Source: Chlamydomonas reinhardtii (lineage: Eukaryota > Chlorophyta > Chlorophyceae > Chlamydomonadales > Chlamydomonadaceae). From it: a stretch of DNA of 64,000 nucleotides. The position numbers and the translations under genes are program-made. The stretch is from assembly GCF_000002595.2 (NCBI RefSeq), contig NC_057005.1:4705422-4769421 (forward strand). Direction: 5' to 3'. The notes under the pieces were generated by a model. That model saw only the letters and a program-made list of their open reading frames with translations, made no database searches and had not been told where the DNA came from. Of this stretch, positions 10,501 through 24,452 are shown piece after piece. Each line of letters starts with the position of its first letter. Position 1 is the stretch's first letter.

Positions 10501-13494
10501 GTGGGCTCTGGAGAGGCCACACACGTGATGCCATCCTGCACGTGCCAAAACATACACACGGCACAGACGGTGTCGGCGGCCCTCGCTCCTTGTGCTCGTC
10601 ACATAGAAGCATCAACGATCCAGTGCGCAAGCACCAACAGTGCGGCAGCGGCTGCAACGACAAGCAGTCCTGGTTACCCAGCACCCAGCACCCAAAAACT
10701 CTTCGTCTCCACACCCGCGTTTCCACCTTGCCTCCCCACCGCGGTCCCATACCTCCCTCCCTTCCCTCCCTTCCCTCCCTTCCCCGCCCCCACACCCCCC
10801 CACGCCCCCGCACCCGCCGCCCCGCCACACCTGGAAGGCACCGCGCAGGAAGCCCACCATGGGCTTCTCGTGCTCGTCCAGCCCCGTAGTGAACTCGCTC
10901 TTGTTGCGGTACCGCTCCAGCAGCGGAGACCGCAGGATGCCCAGCAGCGGGCAGCACACCGCCGGCGCGGCGGCGGCCGCCGCGGCCGCCGTATCCGCGG
11001 GCGTGTCGCTGCGTCCGCCGTCGCGCCCACCCGCGCCGCCGTGGCGGCCGGCGCCGCCCCGGCCTCCCCGGCCGCCGCGGCCCCCCCGGCCGCCGCGCCC
11101 GCCGCCGTCGCCGCCGGACAGAGTGGACAGGGCGGTCTGGCCGCGGGCCAGCACAGCGCGCAGCCACTCGGGCCGGTTGGCGGGCCGGGTGCGGTGGTTG
11201 ACCTGTGGAGGTACCGGAAAGTGCGCGTGCCGGCTCAGGAGGGCTCGGCAGGGGTTTGGCCCGTGCGGGTGCCACAGGGCGGGCTGGCCGCGCATCCCCA
11301 GCCGCTCCCCTGGGCGGCGCCCTGGCAGCCTGCCTCCCTTCCCGTCACCCTCCACCATCACCCGCCAGCTGTCCTCAAAACCTCCTCTCGCCGCCATCCC
11401 CCGCCTCCCCTTCCTCCAGCTCCATCCTTTCCTCCTCCGCCTCGCCTCCTTCCGTGCACCCCCTTCCGCCTGATCCGGCGCCGCCGCCGCCCGCCACCCC
11501 CTCCGCCTGATCCGGCGCCGCCGCCGCCCGCCACCCGCCGCCCGCCGCCGCCAGCTGCCACCAGCTGCCTCACCGCGTCCGTGACGCCCGCCAGCGCCAG
11601 CACGATGCGCGCGTGCTTGTCCGTCAGCTGCTGCCCGTACGGCACCTTGTGCCAGGGACACACCGCCTCACACACGTCGGGTATGCGCGCTGCCTGGGGA
11701 GGAGCATGGGCGTGTGGCACAACAGAAGACGTGTGGGCTACGAGCGCCAATGCCGGCGCGGGCTACGAAAACCCAAGCCCGGGGCGCGCTGGACTGGACT
11801 GCGAACGGTGTGTGTGCACCAGCTCCAGGCTCCAGTGCGGCGATTGCCTGCTAGCACTCCCAGCGTGCGGCCCTCTCCAGTGCTGAGCTGCTTGTGTGCG
11901 AGGGGCCACCAATACGGCCATGCACTTTGGGGGCACTCGTGCCATGCAACCGTGCAACCCGCCGCCGAGAGCTGCGCGCCTCCTATCTCACCTTGGCGCC
12001 GCGGCCGGCGCCCTCCTCGTCGTCGTCCCGCTGCCGCTTCTTGGACTGCAGGCAGACACACACACGCACACACACACACACACACACACACGATGAGATC
12101 TCGTTTCGTGTTTTTAACAACCGCACTCACACATGCCATGGGCAGCATTGCCCTGTATTGCCACCAAACCACCAGCCACGCGCACATACACAAAACACAA
12201 CACGCCTGCCCAATGCCCATGCACGCGTGCGGCTCAACCCAGCGGCTTCCCCCCGGCAACGATTCCTTGACTATTGGGGCCCATTGGGCTCGGGCACATA
12301 CCCCCCCCCCCCCACCCACCCACACCCGCCCACACCTTGCTGGCGTACTCGGCCGCAATGCCGGACTCCACAGTGATGGAGCTGCCGCGAACCGGCGGCT
12401 CCGCGGTCACCAGCATGTCGGCAGCGGCCCTGCCGGTGGAAGCGGGGGGGGGGCATGTGCGTCAGACAGCATTGCCACGCCGCGCTCACCCCGCCGTGCC
12501 TTCCTCAGCAACACGGCGCCCTCCCGCCCTCCCGCACGCCCCCAACACATCCCATCCACTCCCGCCGCGCCTTCTCCCCGCACCCTCTAAACCCCTCACC
12601 CCCAAGCTTGGCTTGGTTTGGTTTCCTTTGGTCTGGCACCTACACCCCCCCCTTCCCGCACCCTCTCATCCCCTTTCCCCGCACCCACTTGCACTCGCTC
12701 TCGGTGTTGAAGCGCACCACCGCCACCGACGACTCGGGGTCCTTGTCGCTGTACTTGATGGCGCGCTGGCCCAGGCCGCGGCTCTGCAGCCAGCGCTTGA
12801 GGCCGCGCCAGTCCCAGTCCGGGCCCGTGGGCAGACCCCGGATGGTCAGTTCCGTGCCCTGGAAGGCGGGTTGGCGGGTTGACATGGGGAGCAGCAGGGG
12901 TGGGTTGGAGTGGGGAGCAGCGGGGATGTGAACACGCGCGGGTGGGGTGCGGTGGCTTCGGGGGCCGTGCGTGAGGGCGCAGAAGCTGTGTGTACGGACT
13001 GCGTGGCGATGGCCATGGCAAATGGGGGCATCAGCGTGTGGTCGGATGCATGCCATGGATGCATGCTGACCCACCCCTTTCTGTGTCGCCGTCTTCGCCT
13101 CAAAGGACGCGCGGCTTGCCACGCGTGCGGCAGCATTCGCGGCCTGCAATCAGTGGGGTTATGGGCTCGCTTAGGAGTTAGGAGGATGGCGTTGTTGCTT
13201 AGGGAGCTGCAACCACATGGCCCGCGACACCAAGGTGTTCAGCGTGCCGACTCCGACGCCGACTCCGACCCCCGACAGCGCCTTTGTGTGCACTAGTGAG
13301 TGCTCACCGCAACCATTTCCTCGATGCTGCGACCCGACTTGAGCAGGGACTTGACAAAGTCCAGCTCCCGCCTGTATATGAGAGGGGAGAACGCAGCAGT
13401 TCTCGGGCTGTGGAATCCATGGCGGCGGCCATAGCGGCCTGCAGGCGCACCTGAGTGCAGATACCGCTATCGGCGGTGCAGATGCTTCTGCCAT
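7578..13494 (-). CDS. tRNA (uracil-5-)-methyltransferase, TRM2/TRMT2A family
   Basis: Fourteen exons in phase give 801 aa: 13494-13451, 13371-13308, 12858-12689, 12429-12336, 12045-11992, 11693-11574, 11202-10831, 10535-10379, 10148-9787, 9525-9214, 9023-8898, 8677-8578, 8287-8072 and 7792-7578. An RRM-like region (about aa 37-124) begins GTELTIRGLPTGPDW, as in animal TRMT2A. The CPLLGILRSPLLERYRNKSE segment matches the family core. The SAM-binding motif is DICCGTGTIG (610-619). DPPRAGL (686-692) and VSCNP hold the catalytic Cys714. The C-terminal HVETVMLLER supplies the general base Glu794. The enzyme methylates U54 in the T-loop of tRNA to m5U (established for the family). Odd features are an Arg-Gly-Gly repeat tract near aa 212-246 and long acidic/Ala-rich inserts between core blocks. 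The start ATG lies 430 bp from the divergent ARL5 gene. Confidence 0.93.
12055..12091 (-). repeat. (TG)n microsatellite (coding strand) in intron 4 of the TRM2-like gene
   Basis: Written as (CA)n on the plus strand. On the coding strand TG units end about 10 nt before the 3' splice site at 12046 (…GTCTGCCTGCAG). Same placement as in the two exonuclease introns. Confidence 0.95.
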
Positions 13495-13923
13495 GGTCGA
13501 AATTTAGCGACTGGCACGCAATAACCCGACTATAATTGCACGCGCAGTGTCGGGCGCACTATGGACTGAAGGCTTTGAATGACCGTATCCTTTACACTAA
13601 AGGAACGCATGCACGAATAACACAACTTGCGTAGACCGTAGCTCCACCAAAACCCTTGCCTTCGCAATGAAACTTTCATGTCCACCTTCATCGCACAGCT
13701 TTCGATTTGGTGAATATCACATTTACCAGCACCTCAGTTACTATATCTCTTGGTAGTAGTCTTTCACTTTCTCTGCACTCCCCTTGATAGGCCAGTTCTC
13801 GTTCCCCAGATTTCCAAGGTCGCTGTAACTCACCACTGACGACACGTAGGTTATATCTGTCCTGCAAGTAGCCGAGAAACAGCAGAGCCGGCGAGCAGGC
13901 CCTGTCCGGGGCGCCTGTCAGGG
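13495..13923. promoter_or_regulatory. Divergent promoter region between the TRM2-like gene and ARL5
   Basis: This 429-bp spacer between two start codons has a marked drop in GC compared with both genes. It must contain both promoters. No named motif can be assigned with confidence. Confidence 0.5.
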
Positions 13924-16083
<2,160 letters not shown>

Positions 16084-18467
16084 AGCCGCGATACGGGACA
16101 TGCAATGGAAAGCCGTCTTGCGTAGCGGTGTGTTGCGGGGCAGCGGGCTCGCAGTGCTGCGCGCTGCGCATCTGGTGAAACAGGGAGGAGGTCGTGGGGT
16201 GTCACGTGTGGGAGGATGGCATGCGGTTTTCTTGTGTGAGTGGGCTGGGTGGGGGGGGCTTGTGGGAGTGTGGGGTCCGGAGCGTGGGTCCGGAGCGAGC
16301 TGCTTTGCATGCAGGTCGCCTGCTGCGCAGAGCGGACACAAGGGCGCTAGGCATCCGCCAATGCGGACGATGCATCACTGCATGGGTGCAAGTGTGCCGA
16401 GTCTCATTGTTGCATGGCGTGTGTAGCTTTTGCCACCAGCACAGCACGACTCCTGCGGGGTGGCAAGGGCACGTGTGGACGCTCAGATTGGCGCTTGGCC
16501 GGGATGGTGGGTGCCGCTGGTCTTTGCCTGGAACGGCAGGCGGTGTGAGACAACCAGCGCAGCCGTCTCAGGCGTGTGCGTTTGTAGTGGTTCGCGGACC
16601 GAGAGCACGGCCAGAGTGTGGAGTGCAGGGACGGTCAAGCAAGGCATGACCATGCCGAGGCGCGCCTCTGCGACCATGCGTGTGGAGTGGCCGTGCGTCT
16701 GAATGCATGGCAGGGATACATGCTCCTTGCGATGTATCGGTGCCTGTTTGGCTGGCTGGACTGCAAGGGGGTGCTAGCGGGCCCTGCGAGGATGTGTGAG
16801 GTTTCCGGATGCCAGCAGCATGTCATGAAACGCAAACGTTTTGTTGTTGCGCTGAATCCGGCGGCGTCAATGTCACTGTGCCGGCCACGGCTGCATGGTG
16901 GAGCACTGCGGTGATTGAGTGCTCAGCTTTTGGTGCCGCGGGTGAGGTGATGACAGACAGCTCCAGTGCTTAGGACCACGCAGTCATGTGCCTCTGGTCC
17001 ACTGAAGCTGCTTTATTGTTGACACGCGGCACCCATCGCGGTTTCTGGTGGAGGTGGGTGGAGCGTCCTGGGATGGCATCGACGGTGCTTAACAATTCGA
17101 AACCGAGAATTCAAGCAAGCACGACGTCGTAGAGGCCTACCTGGAGGATGGCAGACGGATGCGATGGCCAACTTGTAACAATGCTTTCAACCAAACAGCT
17201 TTGCACACTGTGGCATATCAGCCACATGACTTGGCCAGCCTTACGGCAACAAACAATCGGTTTGGTCGCTACCAGCTCCCCCACTTGCGGCGGCACGAAG
17301 AACCGCTAAGGAGGCTGCAATGGTGAAGCTATAGCGCACCTACCTACCGCTCTCCGCGTCCGAGCCACGCTGTGCCTTCCAGGGGCACCCCCGAGCGCCG
17401 GCCGCAGCCGCAAGACCCTGCCATCACTACGCTGCCACATTTCGTCTCCCAGCTTCCCTCTCACGCCTCGCTCTCCACTTCTTCATTCTTGTTTAAACTA
17501 GGCAAATTGGCCTGCGCCGTGGCGCACATGGTTCGGCTACAATCGGCCACAAGCATCACAAGTACTTTGCCACACACAGCAGGACATGACCAACTAACCC
17601 AGGGCCCAGCACAACAAACCGGGGGTAGGCGATGATCAGACTACGGTACGTCAAATGACCGCACAGTGCCATAGGGAGGCGTAAGCCACCAAAGCCACCA
17701 CCGCTTTCTGCTCCTTCAGCAGGTGAGCACCAATTCACAACAGTGGGAAAATGTACATAATACGCGTGTACTTGCACGCAAACACAAAAATCAATAACTA
17801 ATCAATGAATGCCGGCAGTCAGTGTCAGGTGTCCTTTCATCCAAAACCCCGCCCCACAATGACGTGATTTGCTTGCCCAGGTGCCGGGCGGGTAACCCGG
17901 GTTAGGCGTGACCTTGATGCTGTATGCTTGCGCGCGAGCGCGCACATGTGCAAAACCCGCCGGTGCATATGGTTTTCGGGGAATACGTGACGGTGGGCAT
18001 CGACAGATTGTGTATAGCATGGTACACACGAGACCGAACCCACGCACGTCACATGGTTAGGACACTGCACCCTGCAACCTGGGTTAGCGCTAGACGGAGC
18101 GCAAATAACTCCCCGCACCCACCACAGGACCGGGGGAGTAGAGCACGACCGCGCCACGAAAAAGCGCGGGAGGTGCTTCACCAAACAGTGAGTGAATCAC
18201 AAGGATAAAGGTGAAGTAAATTAACCCGGATCGGCACTGACAACAGGCCCACACTCTTGGTGCAAGGCCCGGCAGCCGCACATAATCTTCGGCAGTAACA
18301 ATAATCTTCGAGTTGCGCAAGTTATATGCACGCTGGGTGCACCACTGGCTGGCAAATGCGCCATTGTTTGGAGGAAAGCGGAGCAAGCCAGGGGTCGCCT
18401 TACCCGTGGCCCCTGTCGCCCTTCCATGCTCTAATCACGCTCCGTGTCATGTTGTAGCTTCTTAAGC
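16084..18467. other. Convergent intergenic region between ARL5 and the HRGP gene
   Basis: No coding exon is supported in these 2.4 kb. The left part probably holds the long 3' untranslated region of ARL5. The right part is less GC-rich and probably holds that of the HRGP gene. Reading frames here are short and have no recognisable protein similarity. Confidence 0.45.
17174..17178 (+). terminator. TGTAA poly(A) signal, candidate for ARL5
   Basis: TGTAA is the usual poly(A) signal in Chlamydomonas-type algae. This is the first plus-strand copy after the ARL5 stop at 16083, about 1.1 kb downstream. Confidence 0.4.
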
Positions 18468-21400
18468 TTAGAGCTTCTTCTTCTTGGCAGCCGCGTAGGC
18501 GTACTTGGAGGCATCCTTGGGGTAGAGCACGCGGCCCTTGAACCGCACGTACTCAACAAAGGGGCCGTAGTTCAGGCCAGCATCGGCGGGGCGCTGCATG
18601 GTGATAAGGATGCCGCCCAGAGCCTTGGCCGCCTGCGGGTTCGCGGGTTTCCGATTGCACAGGAGTATGGTGGCGTCAACAACACTGCAGGCGCACTGGT
18701 CTCCAGATGCATGCCTAGCATGTATGTGCACACACCGGGGATGGACCGGCTACATGGGTTCATATACGTGTGTGTTTGTTGAGAAGACTGACGGAAAGGG
18801 GTACACACCGCCGTGCATGATGCGCGAGATGCGCGTGCAAGCTGGCGGCAGTGGACGTGTGTGTGCATGCATCAGGACTAGGACTAGGGAGACGGCAGGA
18901 CTGCACTGCATATCGATCGATACGTCGATCGTACCCACCAGCTTTGTGGGCAGCTTGGCCTGGCTACCGCCGGCGGGCACGGGGAGGTTGATGCCGGACT
19001 TCTTGGGGCCGACGCGCACGACCAGCACGGACTGGCACTTGGACGTGTCCTTGGTCACGTTGTAGACGGTCTTGCCCAGCACGTTACCGGTCACTTGGCC
19101 GGTTGAGGGCGCACCCATCCACTTGAGCAGCTGGACCTTGACCACACCAGAGTTCCTGATCTGTAGGGGCGGCGGGGCCAGGGCACGCACATTTACAGAC
19201 CTGGGAACACACGGCAAGCCACGCAGAACTCAAAGCACGGGCGCGCACGACCAGCCACGCACTACACGTGGCATTCCAGGTAGCCACAGGTGACCAGCCA
19301 CGCACGACACACCTGCTTGATGTAGATCTTGGACACCTGGGTGGGCTCCTTGAAGAAGATGGGCAGGGTCAGCACGTTGTTCGTGCCAGCCTTCCAGGCC
19401 TTGTCGCAACCCGCGCACTTGGCTGGGCAAGCAGGCTTAGCAGGGTCAATCTGAAGGGCAGGGCGGCGAAGTTGGAACGAAGGTTGTTGGAAGACCGTTG
19501 CGAAGATGGGTAAAGCAGGAAACTAGCGCATGGGCCGCAGCCATAAGTCTGGCAGCCAGTGCGCATGCACGCATCAAGTCCCGCGTCCTACGCAGTAGCT
19601 AACCACACCGCAAGCGCTCATGCACTACTTCAGCTGCTGCCGACGCGCACTCCTGACAGACACACACATGCACGCATAGCATCCTCGCACGCACCAGGTA
19701 GAGCGGCGATCCTGGCGTGAGCAGGGAGGTGTAGTCGGAGTCGTCACGCCACACCACGGCCCGCTTGGTGCCCACGGTGCCGGTGCCGGTGGCGTTGTCG
19801 ACATTGATAAAAGGCAGGTTGAGGGCAGGAGGCGAGGGGGGCGGGGGTGACGGCGGGGGGAAGCCGTTGTTGATGAAATCAGCGCCCAGCTCGGCAGCAA
19901 TCTTTTGGACATTGATCGGAGGGGGGCGAGGAGGACGGGGCGGGGGAGAAGGCGGGGTGGGAGGAGGCGACGGAGGCAGGACCGTGCCGGGCGCGTACGG
20001 CGGCCTGGGGGGTGGCGAGGGCGGCAGCGGCACCTCCTGGAAACTGATAACTGTGACGAGCACCTCCAGGACGTAGTCGGTGGCCTGCATAAGCATCGGC
20101 AACACAGAGGCGGCGCGTGCCAGTTAGTTGGTGCCGATGAAAGGGATGCCCACAATCAATGAAAACGGAGTGGCACATTCAGTCCGACGGTTTCCAGCAG
20201 ACAAGCAAGCCGTGGCGCACCTGGAGGAAGCGGCGGGTGTCCACCTCGGCCATCCTGCGCGCCAGGGCCGCGGGGATGGCCGCAGAGGCATCCAGCATCT
20301 CCATGATCTCGTCCTCGGTCACAGACGTGCGGGTCTCGTGCACGAGGCCGCTCATGCCGCTGTCAGCGCCAAACTTGGCCGCCACCTCGGCGTGGTTATA
20401 CACATGCAGCATGTCCTCGGGGGCCAAGGAGGCGAGCGCCATGCGGCGCTTCTTGGCGGCCGGGGTGGTGTCAACCAGCACCTCGAGGATGGTGCCGTCG
20501 CTGAACAGGAAGCGGAAGCCGCGCACCAGGATAGCATCCGGGTCGACATCCTGCGCGGGAAACAGGCAATAAACAAACATGCATGGGCCAGCTGGTAAGC
20601 CTTGGACCTAGCGAAACCAAGTAAGGGACATCGAAGATGTACAGCGGTACATGGACGCACGTCCCATCCATGCATGGTAAACGTGCATGCTGGGATGCTG
20701 ACGTGAAGTAAGTCCACATTGTCACGCATGGACAGATGGCAATGCGCGATGCATAGGGCGGGGCCAGTGCCATGACACTACTTACAAACTTGTCGGCGTA
20801 GGCGCCCTGGATGTTGAAGACGATCTCAGCCACAGCCGACGCGTTGTTCTTCAGGTCGGCAGGGTTGTCTCCGATGATGCTGGCGGCCATGTCGGAGCCA
20901 TAGGTCACCGTGTAGTCATCCACGACCTTGGCAATGCCAGGGGGCAGCGGAGGAGGGCTCGGCGGGAAGGGGGAGGGAGGGGGAGGCGAAGGGGGCTGGG
21001 GAGGCGGCGCCGGAGGCGTGGGGCTGGGCGGAGGGCGGGGGTTGAGGTTTGGGGGAGGGTTCGGCGGCATCGGCGGCGAGGGTTTGGTAGGCGGTGACGG
21101 CGTGGCCGGGGGCGGCGTAGGGGGCAGAGGCGACGGCGGAGGAGGGCGAGGCGGCCGGGGAGGGCGGGGCGCGTGGGGAGGCGGGGAATCCGTGGTCGAG
21201 GGCGAGGGGGAAGAGGTGTTTGTTGAAGGCGAAGGTGACGGAGAGGGAGAGGGAGAGGGAGAGGGTGAGGGCGTGGCAGCAGGAGAGGGGTACACGCCCG
21301 CGGCGCCGGCGGTCTGCAGGAAGCGGCGCACCACCTCAGCGGCAGCGTCAGCAACGTCTGAGGCGCTGTCCAGCACGGACGCGAAGTTGCCATCAGCGGT

Positions 21401-22453
21401 GGCGTTCTCGTCGGCGTTGCCGCTGGCGGGGACCACGAAGGCGCCGGCGGCAAAGTCCGCAATCAGCTTGTTCAGCAGAGCGTTCCACTGCGCCTGGGGG
21501 CCGGCCTTCCAGTCGTAACCAAGCACCACCACCGCGCCGGGCGTGCCAGCCTTGCCGAACAGCTGTGGATACGGTTGAGGTGCGTGCGGGGAATGAAGGT
21601 TAGCAGGGAGGAAAACCGCCTAAACCTCGGGTGCGCACCCGCTGTTTTCGCAGTTAGTCACATGGCACGATTTTGCGCGTGTGAACTCACCTGAGCGGCC
21701 ACCTGGCTCTCATCGCCCTCCGAAGTGTAGATGGGCACGATAAACGAGTCCACATCCTCGTGGGCGCACCAGGACGTGCGCGTCACAGTGTCGGCCACTT
21801 CCAGCGACGCGGGGAAGTCAAGGCTCGATGCCCGGAACAGCCCGCTGGCCTGCGCGCTCAAGTATAGCGACTTGGACCCAGACGAAATTACGTCGCAAAC
21901 CTTCCATTTCCCTGTTTATGCGCAACAAAAACGCAGGGCAATAGGGACATTTTGACAAGACATGTATGACACAAAAAATGGGGACTCCAGAACCGGTCAG
22001 GACAAGGCGACCACTTCAAGTAGAGTAGATGCTGTACATCTCACCGGTATAGCCCAGGGCGCGCGACACGAAGTCAGCATCGTTGGCCTGGTGCAGCCCG
22101 TTCAGGGTCAGCACCACAAGGCCGCCGCTGCTGATGTAGTTTGCAACGGCCTCCATATTCTCGGCCTCTGCGTAGCTGGCGCTACCGTGAGTCGGCGGAA
22201 TAAGGTACGCATCAAGCCCCGCGAGTCGCGGCTGCCCAGACGCAGCGACGCTCAGCTCGACGCCAGCCTTGAGCAGGCTCTGGCGCAGGTTCTCGGGGCC
22301 CTTGCTCCAAGAAAGGTCGAGGACGCTGGATGACTCGGTCATATACAGCGAGACGCGAGGACGGGCCCCGATGGACACGCAGCGTCCGACGACGCCCAGC
22401 AGCAGCGCCACCAGGGGCCCTAGGCCCTTGGCCAGCGCGCTGCGCCGAGCCAT
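18468..22453 (-). CDS. Secreted hydroxyproline-rich glycoprotein with globular domains (cell wall / extracellular matrix)
   Basis: Eight exons in phase give 883 aa: 22453-22045, 21911-21691, 21562-20786, 20550-20221, 20084-19695, 19450-19313, 19160-18939 and 18632-18468. MARRSALAKGLGPLVALLLG is a signal peptide. Residues about 30-300 form a globular region with alternating hydrophobic strands (YISSGGLVVLTLNG, GAVVVLGYDWKAG) that resembles a class I amidotransferase-like or ThuA-like fold; this is inference only. A Pro-rich rod (302-419) starts with (SP)n and continues as PPSPPP. A second globular block (420-595) follows, then a second rod with PPSPPP motifs (about 596-670), then a C-terminal domain with paired Cys (CPAKCAGC) and SKIYIKQIRNSGVVKVQLL, ending in KKKKL. 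Such (SP)n and PPSPPP rods are hydroxylated and glycosylated in volvocine walls. I do not recognise a named family for the whole protein. Confidence 0.83.
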
Positions 22454-24445
22454 TTCACGAACGCGACGGTGCTGGGCAAGCCCTGCTGAAAGAGAGGGGA
22501 GATAGAGTAGGGCTCTCGTTCGCTCGTCGCCGCCAGGCGGCCCGGGCAGTAGTAGGAATGGGAGCTGATAATGAAAGTCGTGAGGCGCGTTCGGGTTTTT
22601 GAATGCTCGTAAGCGCCCGCCGCTTGTGGATGGAATGAAGCCCGCCCACCATGCATGGGGTTGCTCGCAGCCGAGACTACAGCAGCGGCCTAGCCATGCA
22701 TCGGTTTGTATGCCGTTTTGATATCTTCCGTCTGCAGAAATCATGCGCGGTAGGTGTAATAGTGTAACGTGAAACTTTAGGACTCCCTGCGGGATGACTG
22801 ACTGACCGCGAACCGAGGTCGTTCAGCAAGCAGCAACATGTACGCGTGCGCGAGGTCTGTTCCTAGGAATAAGCAGAAAGGTGAAAACACTCCACGGCGG
22901 TTTCATACGCGCGGTTATGTGCACAGTAGGGTTTTGCGACTGTGCAGGTCTGAGCTGGTAGCTAGGTGTGAGGCTGCTCTTTTTGCAACTTGGCGCGCGA
23001 ACGAGCGAGGTTGCGTGCGTGCGTGCGTGCATGCGTGCGCGCGCGCGTGCATAATGCAGCACCAGTCAGACACGCTGAGAGCTAGGCCCGCATATGACAG
23101 TTTCTTTGGTATGCCATTATTGTGGAGCTAAGGTGTTTCCTGCTGGCTAGCTGGTGTATGTGCATGTGTGTGTGTGTGTGTGTGTGTGTGTGGGGGGGTG
23201 TTAACATTAAACCAATCCCGTAAGGAAACAGTCGCGGGGGGAGCGGCGGGGGGCTGTACATACCAGCCCAAACTCAAAAGCATCCCCGGAAGGGGGAAGT
23301 GTAATGCCCTCAATCGCCCAAGGAATGATTAGTCCGCCCCCCCCCTCCGGTGGGAAATCCGGAAAGTTGTGGATTGAGTCTGGTCATGCGGTTGTGGAAA
23401 CCGGGCTGTGCCAGCAACTTAGTTGTGGTTGGCGGGGGGTCCAAGTTTGGGGCGGTGGCCTGTATGTGCCGACAACTAAGATTGGGGTGGGTGGCAGCTG
23501 AGATGCGGAGTGGGACCCCTGCCGCCAACCAAGATGCCGCCCGGCGGCAACCAAGATGCCGCGCGAGACAGATGCCCGACCAGACCTAACCCCAAGTTGC
23601 CGCCCGGCGGCACCTTTCCCACGCTCCTGCCCCTCCCCACGCTTTCCTTCGAAGTGACATCGGGCAGCGGGGGTCTGTCTCCACCATTCCCAGTAAGCAA
23701 CCAGCGACATAAGGACGCAGGACAGGTCGCGCTGAGCTGTAATAGGGCTTGCATCTTCCAGCCTTCCAGGGGTGGGTCGTCGCCGCCGCAGGTGAAAAGG
23801 GCCCACGTTCTTGCCCACGGCATCCAGGGGCCCCCAATGCCTATTTTTAGCGTTTGGGGGGGGGGGGCTCCGCTTAAGCATAGGCCACGCTCTCTTCCTC
23901 GCTCTATTGCATTGGGTTCGGTTTCGTTTGGGCTGGTATCTACAACCCCCCCCCCACACACACACACACACACACACGCCCCCGGGAAGGGGTAGTGGGC
24001 TAGATTTGGATACAGTATGCAGCCCCGCGCGGCGAGAATGCAACCCCGGAATTGCCCAATCCTCCTCGCCCTAGGGCCTGCATCGGGGCCCGCTTCTTGC
24101 CGCTCCCCGAAGATGCAAGCCCTGAAGCTGTAACTACGGTAAATACTCGTGTGCGTGCAGAGGGGTCGGCGGTAAAGGGTACCTTTCCGTGCTATCCACT
24201 GGCTGGGTAGGACCGACTTGCAATCCAAAGTGATTCGACTCCAATCCCGATCCGTGCGCGTGCAGGGTCCAATCCTTCCTTTCAGTCCAACTTTGGAGGC
24301 TCACAATCCTGTCACCCCTATCCCAAACCTCTATCTTCCCCCGGACCTAATACTTCAACCCCCTATCCCAATAATTGACCCGAACACGGTCCCAATCCAC
24401 GCAGCAGCCCGCCGTATCCCAATCCTCGAAGTCCGGGTTCCAGTA
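22454..24445. other. Intergenic region upstream of the HRGP gene
   Basis: No coding exon is supported. The HRGP promoter must lie at its left end. The rest has low-complexity DNA: a (TG)n run at 23165-23192, a (CA)n run at 23955-23977, G- and C-runs, and the 13-bp inverted pair described in the findings. It may be an old mobile-element relic. Confidence 0.4.
23165..23192. repeat. (TG)n microsatellite followed by a G-run
   Basis: About 14 TG units lead into GGGGGGG. A mirror-like CCCCCC-(CA)n arrangement lies at 23946-23977. Confidence 0.9.
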
Positions 24446-24452
24446 ATCCGCC

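Noticed and set aside
16084-18467. Search for tRNA or other structured RNA genes
   Set aside because: I found no cloverleaf with matching A and B boxes by eye here or in the other long gaps. A tRNA or covariance-model scan would be decisive.
18721-18938. Intron of the HRGP gene read through as coding (…GTIDVSIDMQC…)
   Set aside because: A donor GTGGGTAC at 18938 follows KLPTKL, and joining to 18632 restores a continuous conserved-looking C-terminus; the read-through soon meets a stop.
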